The position numbers and the translations under genes are program-made. 64,000 bases of DNA from Rhizobacter koreensis (lineage in GTDB: Bacteria; Pseudomonadota; Gammaproteobacteria; Burkholderiales; Burkholderiaceae_C). Shown piece by piece: positions 1-8,938 of the stretch. The notes beneath the pieces were generated by a model. The model ran no database searches, was not told the origin of the DNA, and saw nothing but the letters and a program-made list of their open reading frames with translations. How positions within the stretch are numbered: position 1 is the stretch's first letter; the number at the start of each line of letters is the position of its first letter. The stretch spans positions 186,001 through 250,000 of the forward strand of contig NZ_JABWMJ010000001.1 of the NCBI RefSeq assembly GCF_013366375.1. The letters are read 5' to 3'.

Positions 1-809
1 GCATTCAGCACCAGCGTCGGCACGCGGATCCGCGCCAGGTGCGGCTTGGCCGAGGCGCGCGACCAGTAGTCGTGGGTGTCGCGAAAGCCGTGCAGCGGCG
101 CGGTGAACACGTCGTCGAACTCGTAGAGCGTGCGCGCGCGCAGCAGCGACTCCGGGTCGAAGAGGCCGGGGTGCTGGGCGAGCTTGGCGAGCGCCTTCGG
201 CTTCATCGTGCGCAGGAACATGCGCGTGTAGACCTGCCGACCGAAGCCGCGCCCGATCGCCGCACCGCCGGCGGCGAGGTCGAGCGGCGCCGACACCGCG
301 GCGACGGCCGCGACGCGGCGCGCCGCCGCGTCGCCCGCCTCCTCGGCCCAGCGCAGCAGCGCGTTGCCGCCGAGCGAGACGCCCGCCGCGACAAGCGGGC
401 CCGGGTGCTCGCGCCGGAAGCGGTCGAGGATCCAGCCGACCTCCTCGTAGTCGCCCGAGTGATAGGCGCGCGGCGCCAGGTTGATCTCGCCCGAGCAGCC
501 GCGAAAGTGCGGCACCGCGAAGTGCCAGCCGAGCGCACGGGCGCGCGCCGCGAACGCCTGCGCGTAGTGGCTCGACGAGGAGCCCTCGAGGCCGTGGAAG
601 AGGACGAGCAGGGGCCGGTCGGAGCCCGCACCGGGCGCGGCGAGGGCCGCCGATGCCCGATCGACGTCGATGAAGTCGCCATCCGGCGTGCTCCAGCGTT
701 CGCGCCGGAACGTGGGCGGCACGCCTTCGTGACGCCTCGCGAACAGGGCGGGCCAGATCGTCTGGAAGTGCCCCCCGATCAGCCAGGCGGGCGAGCGGTA
801 GTCATCCAT
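1..809 (-). CDS. YheT-family alpha/beta hydrolase, C-terminus cut by window edge
   Basis: Predicted cytoplasmic serine hydrolase of the YheT/ABHD family; the substrate is unknown, and related proteins are carboxylesterases. The frame opens with MDDYRSPAWLIGGHFQT and reads without a stop to base 1, giving about 269 residues, so the C-terminal part with the catalytic His is outside. Visible motifs are the oxyanion-loop stretch LVLFHGLEGSS and the nucleophile elbow GVSLGGN, which carries the catalytic Ser. The ATG (807-809) overlaps the waaF stop by 8 bases, so the gene is probably translationally coupled to waaF in one operon. The family call is firm; the physiological role is not known from the sequence. 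Confidence 0.88.
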   Translation of the reverse strand, partial: MDDYRSPAWLIGGHFQTIWPALFARRHEGVPPTFRRERWSTPDGDFIDVDRASAALAAPGAGSDRPLLVLFHGLEGSSSSHYAQAFAARARALGWHFAVPHFRGCSGEINLAPRAYHSGDYEEVGWILDRFRREHPGPLVAAGVSLGGNALLRWAEEAGDAAARRVAAVAAVSAPLDLAAGGAAIGRGFGRQVYTRMFLRTMKPKALAKLAQHPGLFDPESLLRARTLYEFDDVFTAPLHGFRDTHDYWSRASAKPHLARIRVPTLVLN

Positions 810-1935
810 GCGAGCCTCGCCGGACGCCGGCCAGCGCCTCGCCGAGCGCGCGCTCGACCCGCGCCGGTTCGATGCCGACGAGGCAGCGGGTGTGTCCGAA
901 GCGGCACTCGCGGTCGAAGCAGGGCGCGCAGTCGAGCTGCAGCTCGTCCTTGAGCCACAGCACGCGCGCGTGGGGGTTGAGCGGCGGGGTGTGCAGCGGG
1001 CTCGTCGAGCCGAACATCGCGACCTGCGGAATGCCGAACGCGGCCGCCACGTGCATCAGCCCGGAGTCGTTGCTGGCGACGCCGCGGGCAGCGGCGATCA
1101 GCGCGATCGAATCGTCGAGCGACGTGACGCCCGCGAGCACGCGGCATGCGCCCGGAGCGCCGGCGGCGAGCGCCTCGCACAGTTCGCGCTCCTGGCGCGA
1201 GCCGAGCAGCACGACCGGTGCGCCGCTGCGGGCGTGCAGGCTCCGCGCGAGCTCGGCATAGTGCTCGGCCGGCCAGCGCTTGGCGGAGCCGTACTCGGCG
1301 CCGGGGGCGAACGCCCAGTACCCGGCCGCCTGCAGCTCGTGGACGTCGAGCAGCGCGGCGGCGCGGTCGCGGTCGACGTGCAGGCGGGGCGCGTGCCCGG
1401 TCGCCACCGCATGCGCGTCGTCGTCCCTCGACGCCGACGCCGCGCGAGCGCCGCTGCCGGCAGCGGCCGGCGCACCGAGCGCAGCGAGGGCGCGATAGAA
1501 CGCGACCATCGGCGGCCGGCCCGGCGGGTTCGGCAGGCGCCGGTTGAGCAGCACGTGCCGGCTTTCGCCGAGGTAGCCGATGCGCAGCGGCACGCGTGCG
1601 AGCCAGGGGATGAGCGCCGCCTTCAGCGAGTTCGGCAGCACGTAGGCGACGTCGAAGCGGCCGCGCCAGCCGGCCGCGATGCGGCGCCGCTCGGCGAGGT
1701 CGAGGCGTCCGTGGCCGAGCGCCATCTCGACCACCTCGGCAACTTCGGGCATCGCGCGATAGACCGGGGCGACCCACGGCAGCGCGGCGACGGTGACGCG
1801 CTCGCCGCGTGCCGCGAGGATGGCGACGAGCGGCTGCGACATGACGGCGTCGCCGATCCACTGCGGTGCGACGACGAGCGTCGCGCGAACGGGCGTCGCG
1901 GCGGGCACTGCGTCAGGGCCCGCGGCTGCAGCCAC
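802..1935 (-). CDS. waaF: Lipopolysaccharide heptosyltransferase II (GT9 family)
   Basis: Adds the second L-glycero-D-manno-heptose to the LPS inner core on the cytoplasmic face of the inner membrane. The GT9 N-terminal signature VVAPQWIGDAVMSQP lies near residues 20-34, and the ADP-heptose-binding signature NDSGLMHVAAAFG is followed by AMFGSTSPLHTPPL. Length of about 377 residues suits the family. No ATG is well placed: GTG at 1935 (used here) and GTG at 1908 are both possible, and neither has a strong Shine-Dalgarno sequence. It follows the zinc-finger gene by 11 bases and overlaps the YheT hydrolase gene. The order ilvE, zinc finger, waaF is one I associate with Burkholderiales. Function is confident; the start is not. 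Confidence 0.92.
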   Translation of the reverse strand: MAAAAGPDAVPAATPVRATLVVAPQWIGDAVMSQPLVAILAARGERVTVAALPWVAPVYRAMPEVAEVVEMALGHGRLDLAERRRIAAGWRGRFDVAYVLPNSLKAALIPWLARVPLRIGYLGESRHVLLNRRLPNPPGRPPMVAFYRALAALGAPAAAGSGARAASASRDDDAHAVATGHAPRLHVDRDRAAALLDVHELQAAGYWAFAPGAEYGSAKRWPAEHYAELARSLHARSGAPVVLLGSRQERELCEALAAGAPGACRVLAGVTSLDDSIALIAAARGVASNDSGLMHVAAAFGIPQVAMFGSTSPLHTPPLNPHARVLWLKDELQLDCAPCFDRECRFGHTRCLVGIEPARVERALGEALAGVRRGSHG

Positions 1936-1946
1936 GCCGGCCGGGT

Positions 1947-2150
1947 TCAGTGCGAGTGGACGACCTCGCCCGGCTTCAGCGCGTAGACGGTGCTGCAGTA
2001 CGGGCAGGCGCCTTCGCCGGCCGTGACGACGTCGATGAAGACGCGCGGATGGTGGCTCCACACCGGCATCTTGGGGTTCGGGCAGAACACGACGCCGGTG
2101 CTCAGGACGTCCTTGGCGGTGACCTCGACCTTGGCGGGCGGCTTGCGCAT
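1947..2150 (-). CDS. Small CHCC-type zinc-finger protein
   Basis: 67-residue protein of the zf-CHCC family (related to the zinc domain of mitochondrial NDUFS6). Zinc ligands are visible as C23 in VFCPNPKMPV, the His pair at 33-34 (WSHHPRVF) and the C49-P-Y-C52 knuckle. In bacteria its role is not settled; it is a small soluble protein usually found next to ilvE and waaF. Here it starts 8 bases after the ilvE stop and ends 11 bases before waaF, so the three are almost certainly cotranscribed. Family assignment is confident; any link between amino-acid transamination and LPS synthesis is only contextual. Confidence 0.9.
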   Translation of the reverse strand: MRKPPAKVEVTAKDVLSTGVVFCPNPKMPVWSHHPRVFIDVVTAGEGACPYCSTVYALKPGEVVHSH

Positions 2151-2158
2151 GGCGGGAC

Positions 2159-3082
2159 TCAGACCTTGGTCAGCCATTCGGCGTACTTCGGATTGCGGCC
2201 GTTCACGATGTCGAAGAACGCCGCCTGGATCTTTTCGGTGATCGGCCCGCGCTCGCCGGCGCCGATCTGCAGGCGGTCGAGCTCGCGGATCGGCGTGACT
2301 TCGGCGGCGGTGCCGGTGAAGAACACCTCGTCGGAAATGTAGAGCTCGTCGCGGGTGATGCGCTTCTCGACGAGCTTGAGGCCGAGGTCGCTGCAGATCG
2401 CGAGGATGGTGCTGCGCGTGATGCCGTCGAGCGCGCCGGCCGAGAGGTCGGGCGTGTAGACGACGCCCTTCTTGATCATGAAGACGTTCTCGCCGGCGCC
2501 TTCGCTCACGAAGCCGGCGGCGTCGAGCAGCAGTGCCTCGTCGTAGCCGTCGTCGGTGGCTTCCATGTTGGCGAGGATCGAATTGCTGTAGTTCGACACC
2601 GCCTTGGCCTGCGTCATCGTGATGTTCACGTGGTGCCGCGTGTAGCTCGAGGTCTTCACGCGGATGCCGCGCCGCATGCCCTCCTCGCCGAGGTAGGCAC
2701 CCCACGGCCAGGCCGCGACCATCACGTGGATCGTGTTGCCCTTGGGCGAGACGCCGAGCTTCTCGGAGCCGATCCAGACCAGTGGCCTGAGATAGCACGA
2801 CTCGAGGTTGTTGGCCCGCACCACGTCGCGCTGCGCCTGGACGATCTCGTCGAACCCGAACGGGATCTTCATGCGCAGGATCTTGGCGCTGTTGAAGAGG
2901 CGCTGCGTGTGCTCGTAGAGCCGGAAGATCGCGGTGCCGTCGACCGTGTTGTAGGCGCGCACGCCCTCGAACACCCCACAGCCGTAGTGCAGCGTGTGCG
3001 ACAGCACGTGGATCGTGGCGTCGCGCCATTCGACCAGCTTGCCGTCCATCCAGATCTTGCCGTCGCGATCGGCCATCGACAT
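2159..3082 (-). CDS. ilvE: Branched-chain amino acid aminotransferase
   Basis: PLP-dependent fold-type IV transaminase (307 residues) catalysing the last step of Leu, Ile and Val synthesis with glutamate as donor; cytoplasmic. Family signatures include GCGVFEGVRAY near residues 34-44, the PLP-lysine segment TQAKAVSNYSNS with the Schiff-base Lys at 160, and SEGAGENVF followed by DGITRSTIL. The start is supported by an AGGAGA Shine-Dalgarno sequence about 5 bases upstream. It is the first gene of a tight operon with the zinc-finger protein and waaF. No leucine-rich leader peptide or attenuator is evident upstream. Confidence 0.96.
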   Translation of the reverse strand: MSMADRDGKIWMDGKLVEWRDATIHVLSHTLHYGCGVFEGVRAYNTVDGTAIFRLYEHTQRLFNSAKILRMKIPFGFDEIVQAQRDVVRANNLESCYLRPLVWIGSEKLGVSPKGNTIHVMVAAWPWGAYLGEEGMRRGIRVKTSSYTRHHVNITMTQAKAVSNYSNSILANMEATDDGYDEALLLDAAGFVSEGAGENVFMIKKGVVYTPDLSAGALDGITRSTILAICSDLGLKLVEKRITRDELYISDEVFFTGTAAEVTPIRELDRLQIGAGERGPITEKIQAAFFDIVNGRNPKYAEWLTKV

Positions 3083-3144
3083 CGCACTCTCCTCGAAAAC
3101 CGGCGCCCGGCTGCCGGCAGGCAGTCACGGGCGGATCGCCGATT

Positions 3145-3534
3145 CTATTCGGGGGTGTCGGGGCGGGTCAGGGTCCAGCGCCGGGCACGGCCGCCCTCGA
3201 ACGTGACGACGACCTCGGATCCGCCGTTGTCGGCCCAGGCGAACACGTCCACGTCGGGCGCTTCGCTGACCTTGCGGCCGAGGCTGCGCGTCATGCCGAT
3301 CACCTGCATCAGCAGCATGCCCTTCTTGAGCTTGGCGTTGAGCTCGACCGCGCTCGGCACGCTGCCGACCGGCGCACCGGCGGCGTTCTTCATCACGCGC
3401 ACGGTGCGGTTGAACTGCAGCAGGAGCCAGAACACGATCAGCGTGACCGCGAGGGCGACGCCGCTCCAGCCGTAGGCCTGCCAGCTCGTGATGACGATCA
3501 GCACCGCCAGGATCCAGCCGACGATCGGATTCAT
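3145..3534 (-). CDS. Small inner-membrane protein of unknown function
   Basis: 129-residue protein not assigned to a named family. The N-terminus holds two hydrophobic helices (about residues 3-18 and 22-41), followed by a hydrophilic cytoplasmic or periplasmic domain with GMLLMQVIGMTRSLG and a C-terminus rich in charged residues. ATG at 3534 is chosen because the membrane segment begins immediately there; the open frame extends upstream into the radA 3' end but codes an arginine/serine-rich shadow. It begins 19 bases after the radA stop and is probably in the same operon. No function can be inferred beyond membrane location. Confidence 0.75.
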   Translation of the reverse strand: MNPIVGWILAVLIVITSWQAYGWSGVALAVTLIVFWLLLQFNRTVRVMKNAAGAPVGSVPSAVELNAKLKKGMLLMQVIGMTRSLGRKVSEAPDVDVFAWADNGGSEVVVTFEGGRARRWTLTRPDTPE

Positions 3535-3553
3535 GAGTCTGCGGGTCGAGTGA

Positions 3554-4933
3554 CTAAAGGGTGCGGGCGAGCTCGATCGCCTGCTCGATTCGATCGACCG
3601 CGTGGATGGTGAGGCCCTCGATCGGGCGGGCATTGCCGCGCGGCGCGTTGGCCTTGGGCACGATGGCGACGCTGAAGCCGAGCTTGGCGGCTTCCCTCAG
3701 GCGCTCCTGACCGCGCGGCGCGGGGCGCACCTCGCCGGCGAGCCCGACCTCGCCGAAGGCGATGAAGCCGCGCGGCAGGGCACGCCCGCGCAGGCTCGAC
3801 TGGATCGCCAGCATCACCGCGAGGTCCGCCGCCGGCTCGCTGATGCGGACGCCGCCGACCGCGTTGACGAAGACGTCCTGGTCGCTCATGGCGATGCCGG
3901 CGTGCCGATGCAGCACCGCCAGCATCATCGCGAGGCGGTCGCGCTCGATGCCGACCGAGAGGCGGCGCGGGCTCGGCCCGCCCGAATCGACGAGCGCCTG
4001 GATCTCGACGAGCAGCGGCCGCGAGCCCTCGAGCGTGACGAGCACGCACGAGCCGGCGACCGGGTCGCCGTGCGTCGACAGGAAGATCGCGCTCGGGTTG
4101 GCGACGCCCTTGAGCCCCTTGTCGGTCATCGCGAAGACCCCGATCTCGTTGACCGCGCCGAAGCGGTTCTTGATCGCGCGGATGAGCCGGAAGCTCGAGT
4201 GCGTGTCGCCCTCGAAATAGAGCACCGTGTCGACGATGTGCTCGAGCACGCGCGGCCCGGCGAGCGCGCCGTCCTTCGTGACGTGGCCGACCAGCACGAT
4301 CGTCGTGCCGCTGCTCTTGGCGATGCGGGTCAGCTGCGCCGCGCACTCGCGCACCTGCGCCACCGAGCCGGGCGCCGAGGTCAGCTCGTCGCTGTAGAGC
4401 GTCTGGATCGAGTCGATCACGCAGACCGCCGGCTGCTCGGCGTCGAGCGCGGCGGCGATCTTCTCGAGCTGGATCTCGGCCATCACGCGAACGCTGCTCG
4501 CCGCGAGGCCGAGCCGGCGCGAGCGCAGCGCGACCTGCGCCCCGCTCTCCTCGCCGGTGACGTACAGCACCTTGGCCGTGCGCGCGAGCGCGTCGAGCGC
4601 CTGCAGCAGCAGCGTCGACTTGCCGATTCCCGGGTCGCCGCCGATCAGCACCACGCCGCCGGCCACGAGGCCGCCGCCGAGCACGCGGTCGAGCTCGTCG
4701 AGGCCGGTCGGCTGACGCTCGACGTCGGCGGCCTCGATCTCGGACAGCGTCGCCACCGCCTGCGGCGCGTGCAGGCCGCGCACCACGCCGGCCTGGTAGC
4801 GGTTCTTCGCGGCGCCTTCGGCGACCGTCTCGACCAGCGTGTTCCAGGCCCCGCAGTTCGGGCACTTGCCGAGCCAGCGCGGACTGGTGCCGCCGCACTC
4901 GGTGCAGGTGTAGACCGACTTTTCCTTTGCCAT
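3554..4933 (-). CDS. radA: DNA repair protein RadA (branch migration helicase)
   Basis: RadA/Sms, 459 residues, a RecA-related ATPase that assists branch migration in recombinational repair. Domains in order: N-terminal C4 zinc finger (CTECGG...CPNCG), RecA-like ATPase with Walker A GGDPGIGKSTLL, the RadA-specific motif KNRFG, and a C-terminal Lon-protease-like domain. The length equals that of the E. coli protein. The ATG at 4933 is the natural start just ahead of the zinc finger. A small membrane protein gene follows closely downstream. Nothing unusual is seen in the sequence. Confidence 0.97.
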   Translation of the reverse strand: MAKEKSVYTCTECGGTSPRWLGKCPNCGAWNTLVETVAEGAAKNRYQAGVVRGLHAPQAVATLSEIEAADVERQPTGLDELDRVLGGGLVAGGVVLIGGDPGIGKSTLLLQALDALARTAKVLYVTGEESGAQVALRSRRLGLAASSVRVMAEIQLEKIAAALDAEQPAVCVIDSIQTLYSDELTSAPGSVAQVRECAAQLTRIAKSSGTTIVLVGHVTKDGALAGPRVLEHIVDTVLYFEGDTHSSFRLIRAIKNRFGAVNEIGVFAMTDKGLKGVANPSAIFLSTHGDPVAGSCVLVTLEGSRPLLVEIQALVDSGGPSPRRLSVGIERDRLAMMLAVLHRHAGIAMSDQDVFVNAVGGVRISEPAADLAVMLAIQSSLRGRALPRGFIAFGEVGLAGEVRPAPRGQERLREAAKLGFSVAIVPKANAPRGNARPIEGLTIHAVDRIEQAIELARTL

Positions 4934-5052
4934 CGCGCGACTGTAGCGGCGCCGACCGCGGCGCTCGCCGGCGCGCGGTTCGCGCACGGAGGCGTGCCTC
5001 GAAGGGCGAGCGGGCGCGCGCGGGGCGAACGGCCACCCCGCGCGCCCGCCCT

Positions 5053-6585
5053 TCACGCGGCGCTGAAGTTGCCGTGGAACCCGAGCGGCAGCGCGTACGG
5101 CAGCGTGGCCTGGGCGATCGGCCCGTCGGCGACGCGGCGCGCGTCGAGCACGTTGACCTGCGTCGCCTGCCGGCGCGCATCGAATGTGGTGCCGACGAGC
5201 CAGGCGTCGAGCTCGCGGGTCGAGCCGGGCTTCGGCACCACGATGTGCTCCTCGACGACCGCGTCGGCGCCGTAGTCGAAGCGGTCGACCCGGCCGCTCG
5301 CGAGGTCCTGTACCTGGATGCCGTGGAACAGCGTGCGCCCGCGCCCCGGGAAGCTCTTCCAGTTGACGGCGGTGACGAGGTGACGCGCCGGCAGGCCGAT
5401 GCGGCGCGGGTCGATGCGCGGGAACTCGACCGCGCCGGCGAGCGCGTCGACGCGGGCCCGGCCGCTCGCCATGTCGAGCGTCGCGACCTGCGTGCGGGTG
5501 TGCGTCGACATGCCGCCCTCGCCGCGCATCAGCGCGATGGCGTCGCGGGTCAGGAAGGTCGCGTCGGGCGCGCCCACGAAGCTGAGCACGATCGTCCCGT
5601 CGCTGCGCTCGTGGGCGTTGCCGACGTGGAACACGAACTGCGCCGGCAGCTCGAACACGCGGCGCTCGGCGACGTCGTCCTTCCTCATCACCAGGATGCG
5701 CAGGGGCTGGTCGGGCGCGAAGTCCATCGCCTGCTCGGGCTCGCGGCCACGGCCCGCGCGCCCGAAGTTGAGGCGCACCGGCGGCAGCGGCAGCACGATG
5801 TAGCGCTCGGTGATCGCGACGTCGTGCGCCATTCCGCCGGGGTAGGGCGACTCGCCGATCTGCACCCGCGCCAGCTTGCCGGCCGGGTCGACGTGCCAGA
5901 CCACCACCTTGTCCTGCGTGGTGCCGATGTTCCAGAGATTGCCCTGCGGGTCGAGCTTGGGGTGGGCGGAGAACGGCGCCTGCTCGAGGCCGGGCTGCCA
6001 GGTGACGGCGCCACGCGTCGAGAGGTCGGCCGGATCGAGCGCGAACGCCGAGCCGCCTTCCCACATCGCGAGCACGCGGCCTGCGTGCTCGATCGCGTTG
6101 GTGTTGGCGGTGTTGAACGAGTCGGGACCCTGCACCGGCGCCTCGTCGTCGATGCGGGTGCCAAGCGCATTGACGAGAAAGCGCCCGGCCTCGCGCTCGT
6201 TCGCGAGCTTGGGCGTGCGGACCATCCGGCCCAGGTGCGAGACGCCGTTCGGGCCGAACTCGAAGCGCTGCACCATGCCGTCACCGTCGAACCAGTGGCG
6301 GTAGCGCTGGCCACCGCGCTCGAACAGCGCCGGCCCGTTGCGGTAGAAGCGGCCGCGCAGCCCGGCCGGCCAGCGCCCGCTGACCGCGAGGCGGTCGCAG
6401 CGCAAGGTGTCGGTGCCGGCGCTCACGCCCTTGAGGGCGCCGAGCCAGCGCATCTCGGCGACAGCGCGGTCGAACGCGGCAGCGGCGGCCCCGCTGCCGG
6501 CGGGAGCGGCGTCGAGCGCGAACGCCGGCAGGGCCGAGCCGGCGCCGAGCGCGGCCAGCGCGCGAATCAGATCACGACGATTCAT
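5053..6585 (-). CDS. Exported carotenoid-oxygenase-family dioxygenase
   Basis: 510-residue member of the carotenoid cleavage / lignostilbene dioxygenase family: Fe(II) enzymes that split a carbon-carbon double bond with O2. The four iron-binding histidines are apparent at H208 (FSAHPKLDP), H254 (GGMAHDVAI), H320 (VFHVGNAHE) and H504 (GFHGNFS). The N-terminus MNRRDLIRALAALGAGS resembles a twin-arginine signal, so the protein is probably exported folded. A GGAGG Shine-Dalgarno lies close to the start. It sits 12 bases after an exported DUF2141 gene, suggesting a two-gene operon. The substrate (carotenoid, stilbene or other) cannot be told from sequence; no carotenoid biosynthesis gene is nearby. 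Confidence 0.88.
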   Translation of the reverse strand: MNRRDLIRALAALGAGSALPAFALDAAPAGSGAAAAAFDRAVAEMRWLGALKGVSAGTDTLRCDRLAVSGRWPAGLRGRFYRNGPALFERGGQRYRHWFDGDGMVQRFEFGPNGVSHLGRMVRTPKLANEREAGRFLVNALGTRIDDEAPVQGPDSFNTANTNAIEHAGRVLAMWEGGSAFALDPADLSTRGAVTWQPGLEQAPFSAHPKLDPQGNLWNIGTTQDKVVVWHVDPAGKLARVQIGESPYPGGMAHDVAITERYIVLPLPPVRLNFGRAGRGREPEQAMDFAPDQPLRILVMRKDDVAERRVFELPAQFVFHVGNAHERSDGTIVLSFVGAPDATFLTRDAIALMRGEGGMSTHTRTQVATLDMASGRARVDALAGAVEFPRIDPRRIGLPARHLVTAVNWKSFPGRGRTLFHGIQVQDLASGRVDRFDYGADAVVEEHIVVPKPGSTRELDAWLVGTTFDARRQATQVNVLDARRVADGPIAQATLPYALPLGFHGNFSAA

Positions 6586-6597
6586 GGCGGCCTCCGT

Positions 6598-7035
6598 TCA
6601 CTTCGACAGGTTGACGACGATCGGGCTGGCGTCGAGGGGCACGTGCGTCGTGTCCCAGGTCGGCGCCGACATCGCGGCGGGCTTGCCGGAGGCGCCCCAC
6701 GGTTCGCTCGGCATGCCGAACAGGCTGCGGTCGAGCTTGCCGTTGCCGTTGAGGTCCTGATAGAGCGTGAGCGCGACCTCGGCGCCGGTGAGGCCGCAGA
6801 GCGGAAACGTCTGCGTGGCGTCGCCGGCGGGCAGCGCGAGCGAGGCGGCCGGCTTCTTGTCGAAGCTCGCGGCGTCGGCATAGGCCGCGATCATCAGCGT
6901 GCCCTGCTGCGGGCGGACGTTGCGCACTTCCACCTGTGCGCAGTCGGCGGCTCCGGCGGGCGCTGCGCTGAACAAGGTGGCGGCGGAGAGCGCGGCGCCG
7001 AGCGCCGTCGCGAGGGTGAGTGAGCGTGCCTGCAT
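6598..7035 (-). CDS. Secreted DUF2141 protein
   Basis: 145-residue protein with a Sec signal peptide (cleavage likely after PAGAA, about residue 30) and a DUF2141 beta-sandwich. The diagnostic acidic loop YQDLNGNGKLDRSLFG followed by MPSEPWG is present. DUF2141 proteins are small periplasmic or outer-membrane-associated proteins of unknown biochemical role. The start has a strong GGAGGAA Shine-Dalgarno sequence. It is the first gene of a pair with the downstream carotenoid-oxygenase-like enzyme. The Asn/Asp/Gly loop resembles a calcium-binding loop, but that is inference. Confidence 0.85.
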   Translation of the reverse strand: MQARSLTLATALGAALSAATLFSAAPAGAADCAQVEVRNVRPQQGTLMIAAYADAASFDKKPAASLALPAGDATQTFPLCGLTGAEVALTLYQDLNGNGKLDRSLFGMPSEPWGASGKPAAMSAPTWDTTHVPLDASPIVVNLSK

Positions 7036-7181
7036 GGCGTTCCTCCAGGAAGTGACGACGCCTGCAGGCTAGGGATCGCGGGCGGCGGCTCCCACCGTCG
7101 TGCGACGGACTGCGCGAGGACGGCGCGAGTGGCGTGACGGCGGCGTGAACGGCGGCGCTCACGCGCGGGGGTCGCGTGCCG

Positions 7182-7595
7182 CTACGCGACGACCTTCGCG
7201 CGCTGCGCCTTCACCGCGCCGCGCGCGGTCTTCTGGTCGACGCGGCGTACCTGCGACGCGCGCGTGGGCCGGGTCGGCTTGCGCGGCGGTGCCGGGTCGG
7301 CGACGCGCTCGATCAGATCGTGCAGGCGGTCGAGCGCGGCGCGCCGGTTCTGCTCCTGGCTGCGGTACTGCTGCGCCTTGATGACGACGACACCCTCGTC
7401 GGTGATGCGCTGGTCTCGGGTGGCCAGCAGGCGCGCCTTCACCTCATCGGGCAACGACGAGGCGCGCACGTCGAAGCGCAGGTGGACCGCGCTGGACACC
7501 TTGTTGACGTTCTGCCCGCCGGCGCCTTGAGCGCGGATCGCGCTGATCTCGACCTCGTCGTCGCCGATCGCGAAGCGGCGCGGCAGATCCGCCAT
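7182..7595 (-). CDS. arfB: Alternative ribosome-rescue factor ArfB (peptidyl-tRNA hydrolase)
   Basis: 137-residue class-I release-factor-like protein (YaeJ) that rescues ribosomes stalled without a stop codon. The catalytic GGQ motif is at residues 26-28 within GAGGQNVNKVSSAVHL. The C-terminal tail, from about residue 100, is rich in Lys and Arg, as needed to enter the empty mRNA channel. There is no codon-recognition domain, which separates it from RF1/RF2. The gene starts 10 bases after the alr stop and is probably cotranscribed with it. Confidence 0.95.
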   Translation of the reverse strand: MADLPRRFAIGDDEVEISAIRAQGAGGQNVNKVSSAVHLRFDVRASSLPDEVKARLLATRDQRITDEGVVVIKAQQYRSQEQNRRAALDRLHDLIERVADPAPPRKPTRPTRASQVRRVDQKTARGAVKAQRAKVVA

Positions 7596-7605
7596 CGCGC
7601 GGCCC

Positions 7606-8766
7606 TCAGGGCACCACGCGCGTCGGCACCCGCGGCGCGCGTGCGCACATCAGCTCGTAGCCGAGCGTCCCGGCGGCCGCGGCAACCTCGTCGATCGGCA
7701 GCACCGCGCCGCTCGTCGCGCGGCCCCACAGCGTGACCTCGCTGCCGACGTGCGCGCCGGGCACCGGACCCAGGTCGACCGCGAGCATGTCCATCGAGAC
7801 GCGGCCGACGAGGCGGGTGCGCACGCCGTCGACGAGCACCGGCGTCGCCGCGCCGTTGCCGCCCGGTGCGACGCGCGGGTAGCCGTCGGCGTAGCCGCAG
7901 GCGACCACGCCGATCCGCATCGGGCGCTCGCTGCGGAAGGTGCTGCCGTAGCCGACCGCCTCGCCGGCAGCGACGTCCTGGCACGCGATCAGCTGCGAGC
8001 GCAGGCTCATCGCCGGCTCGAGCCCCCAGGCGGCGCTGCCGTGCGCCGGGTGATCGGGCGACGACCCGTAAAGCATGATCCCCGGCCGCACCCAGTCGCC
8101 GCGCACCGCCGGGTGGCTGGCGGCGAAGCGCAGCGTTGCCGCGCTGTTGGCGAGCGAGCGCTCGCCCGGCAGCTCGGCGGTCGCCGCCTCGAAGCGTTCG
8201 ACCTGGCGGGCGACGCTCGGCGGCAGCGCATGCGGGTCCTCCGAAGCGCCGTCGGAGCCGGCATCGACCGCCGCGTCGGCGTCCGCGAGGTGGGTGACGA
8301 GGCCGATGCGGTCGACCTGCGGCAGCGCGTCGAGGCGCAGCCACGCCGCGCGGTAGGCGGCCGGCGCGAAGCCGAGCCGGTTCATGCCGCTGTTCAGCTT
8401 GAGGAACACGTGATGCGGCACGTGCGTCTTGTGCGCCGCGAGCCACTCGATCTGCTCGCGCCGATGCACCACGTGCCAGACGTCGAGCCGCGAGCAGGCG
8501 TCGAGGTCGCGCGCGTCGAAACAGCCTTCGAGCAGCAGGATCGGCCCGCGCCAGCCGAGCGCGCGGACCTGCTCGGCCTCGGCGACGTCGAGCAGCGCGA
8601 AGCCGTCGGCCGCCTTCAACGCGTCGTACACCGCGGCGATGCCGTGGCCATAGGCGTTCGCCTTCACCACCGCCCACACCCGAGCCCCGGACGCGGCCGC
8701 GCGCGCTCGCGCGAGGTTGTTCTGCAGCGCGTCCGTATGGATCAGCGCTTCGATCGGGCGTGTCAT
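7606..8766 (-). CDS. alr: Alanine racemase
   Basis: 386-residue PLP enzyme (fold type III) converting L-alanine to D-alanine for peptidoglycan. The PLP-binding Lys is K35 in [10 protein letters not shown], and the second catalytic base is the Tyr in AVGYGSTF. The N-terminal TIM barrel and C-terminal beta domain ([12 protein letters not shown]) are both complete. A GAGG sequence precedes the ATG. An insertion of roughly 15-20 acidic residues near the middle ([17 protein letters not shown]) lengthens a surface loop. It is divergent from lplT across a 172-base intergenic region that must hold both promoters. Confidence 0.96.
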   Translation of the reverse strand: MTRPIEALIHTDALQNNLARARAAASGARVWAVVKANAYGHGIAAVYDALKAADGFALLDVAEAEQVRALGWRGPILLLEGCFDARDLDACSRLDVWHVVHRREQIEWLAAHKTHVPHHVFLKLNSGMNRLGFAPAAYRAAWLRLDALPQVDRIGLVTHLADADAAVDAGSDGASEDPHALPPSVARQVERFEAATAELPGERSLANSAATLRFAASHPAVRGDWVRPGIMLYGSSPDHPAHGSAAWGLEPAMSLRSQLIACQDVAAGEAVGYGSTFRSERPMRIGVVACGYADGYPRVAPGGNGAATPVLVDGVRTRLVGRVSMDMLAVDLGPVPGAHVGSEVTLWGRATSGAVLPIDEVAAAAGTLGYELMCARAPRVPTRVVP

Positions 8767-8938
8767 CGGCGCCTCGCGAGGGCTCGGCTCGGCTGCATGG
8801 AACGATTCTGCCAGTCGCGTGTCAGGTGCCTCGGCTCAGCCTACCGGACGGTCGGATATCGAAAAACCGCGTGCTATAACCGCCGCCGCACGAGGGGCGC
8901 GTCACCGACACGCGAGGCCCGTCGGTGCCGCAGCGCGA

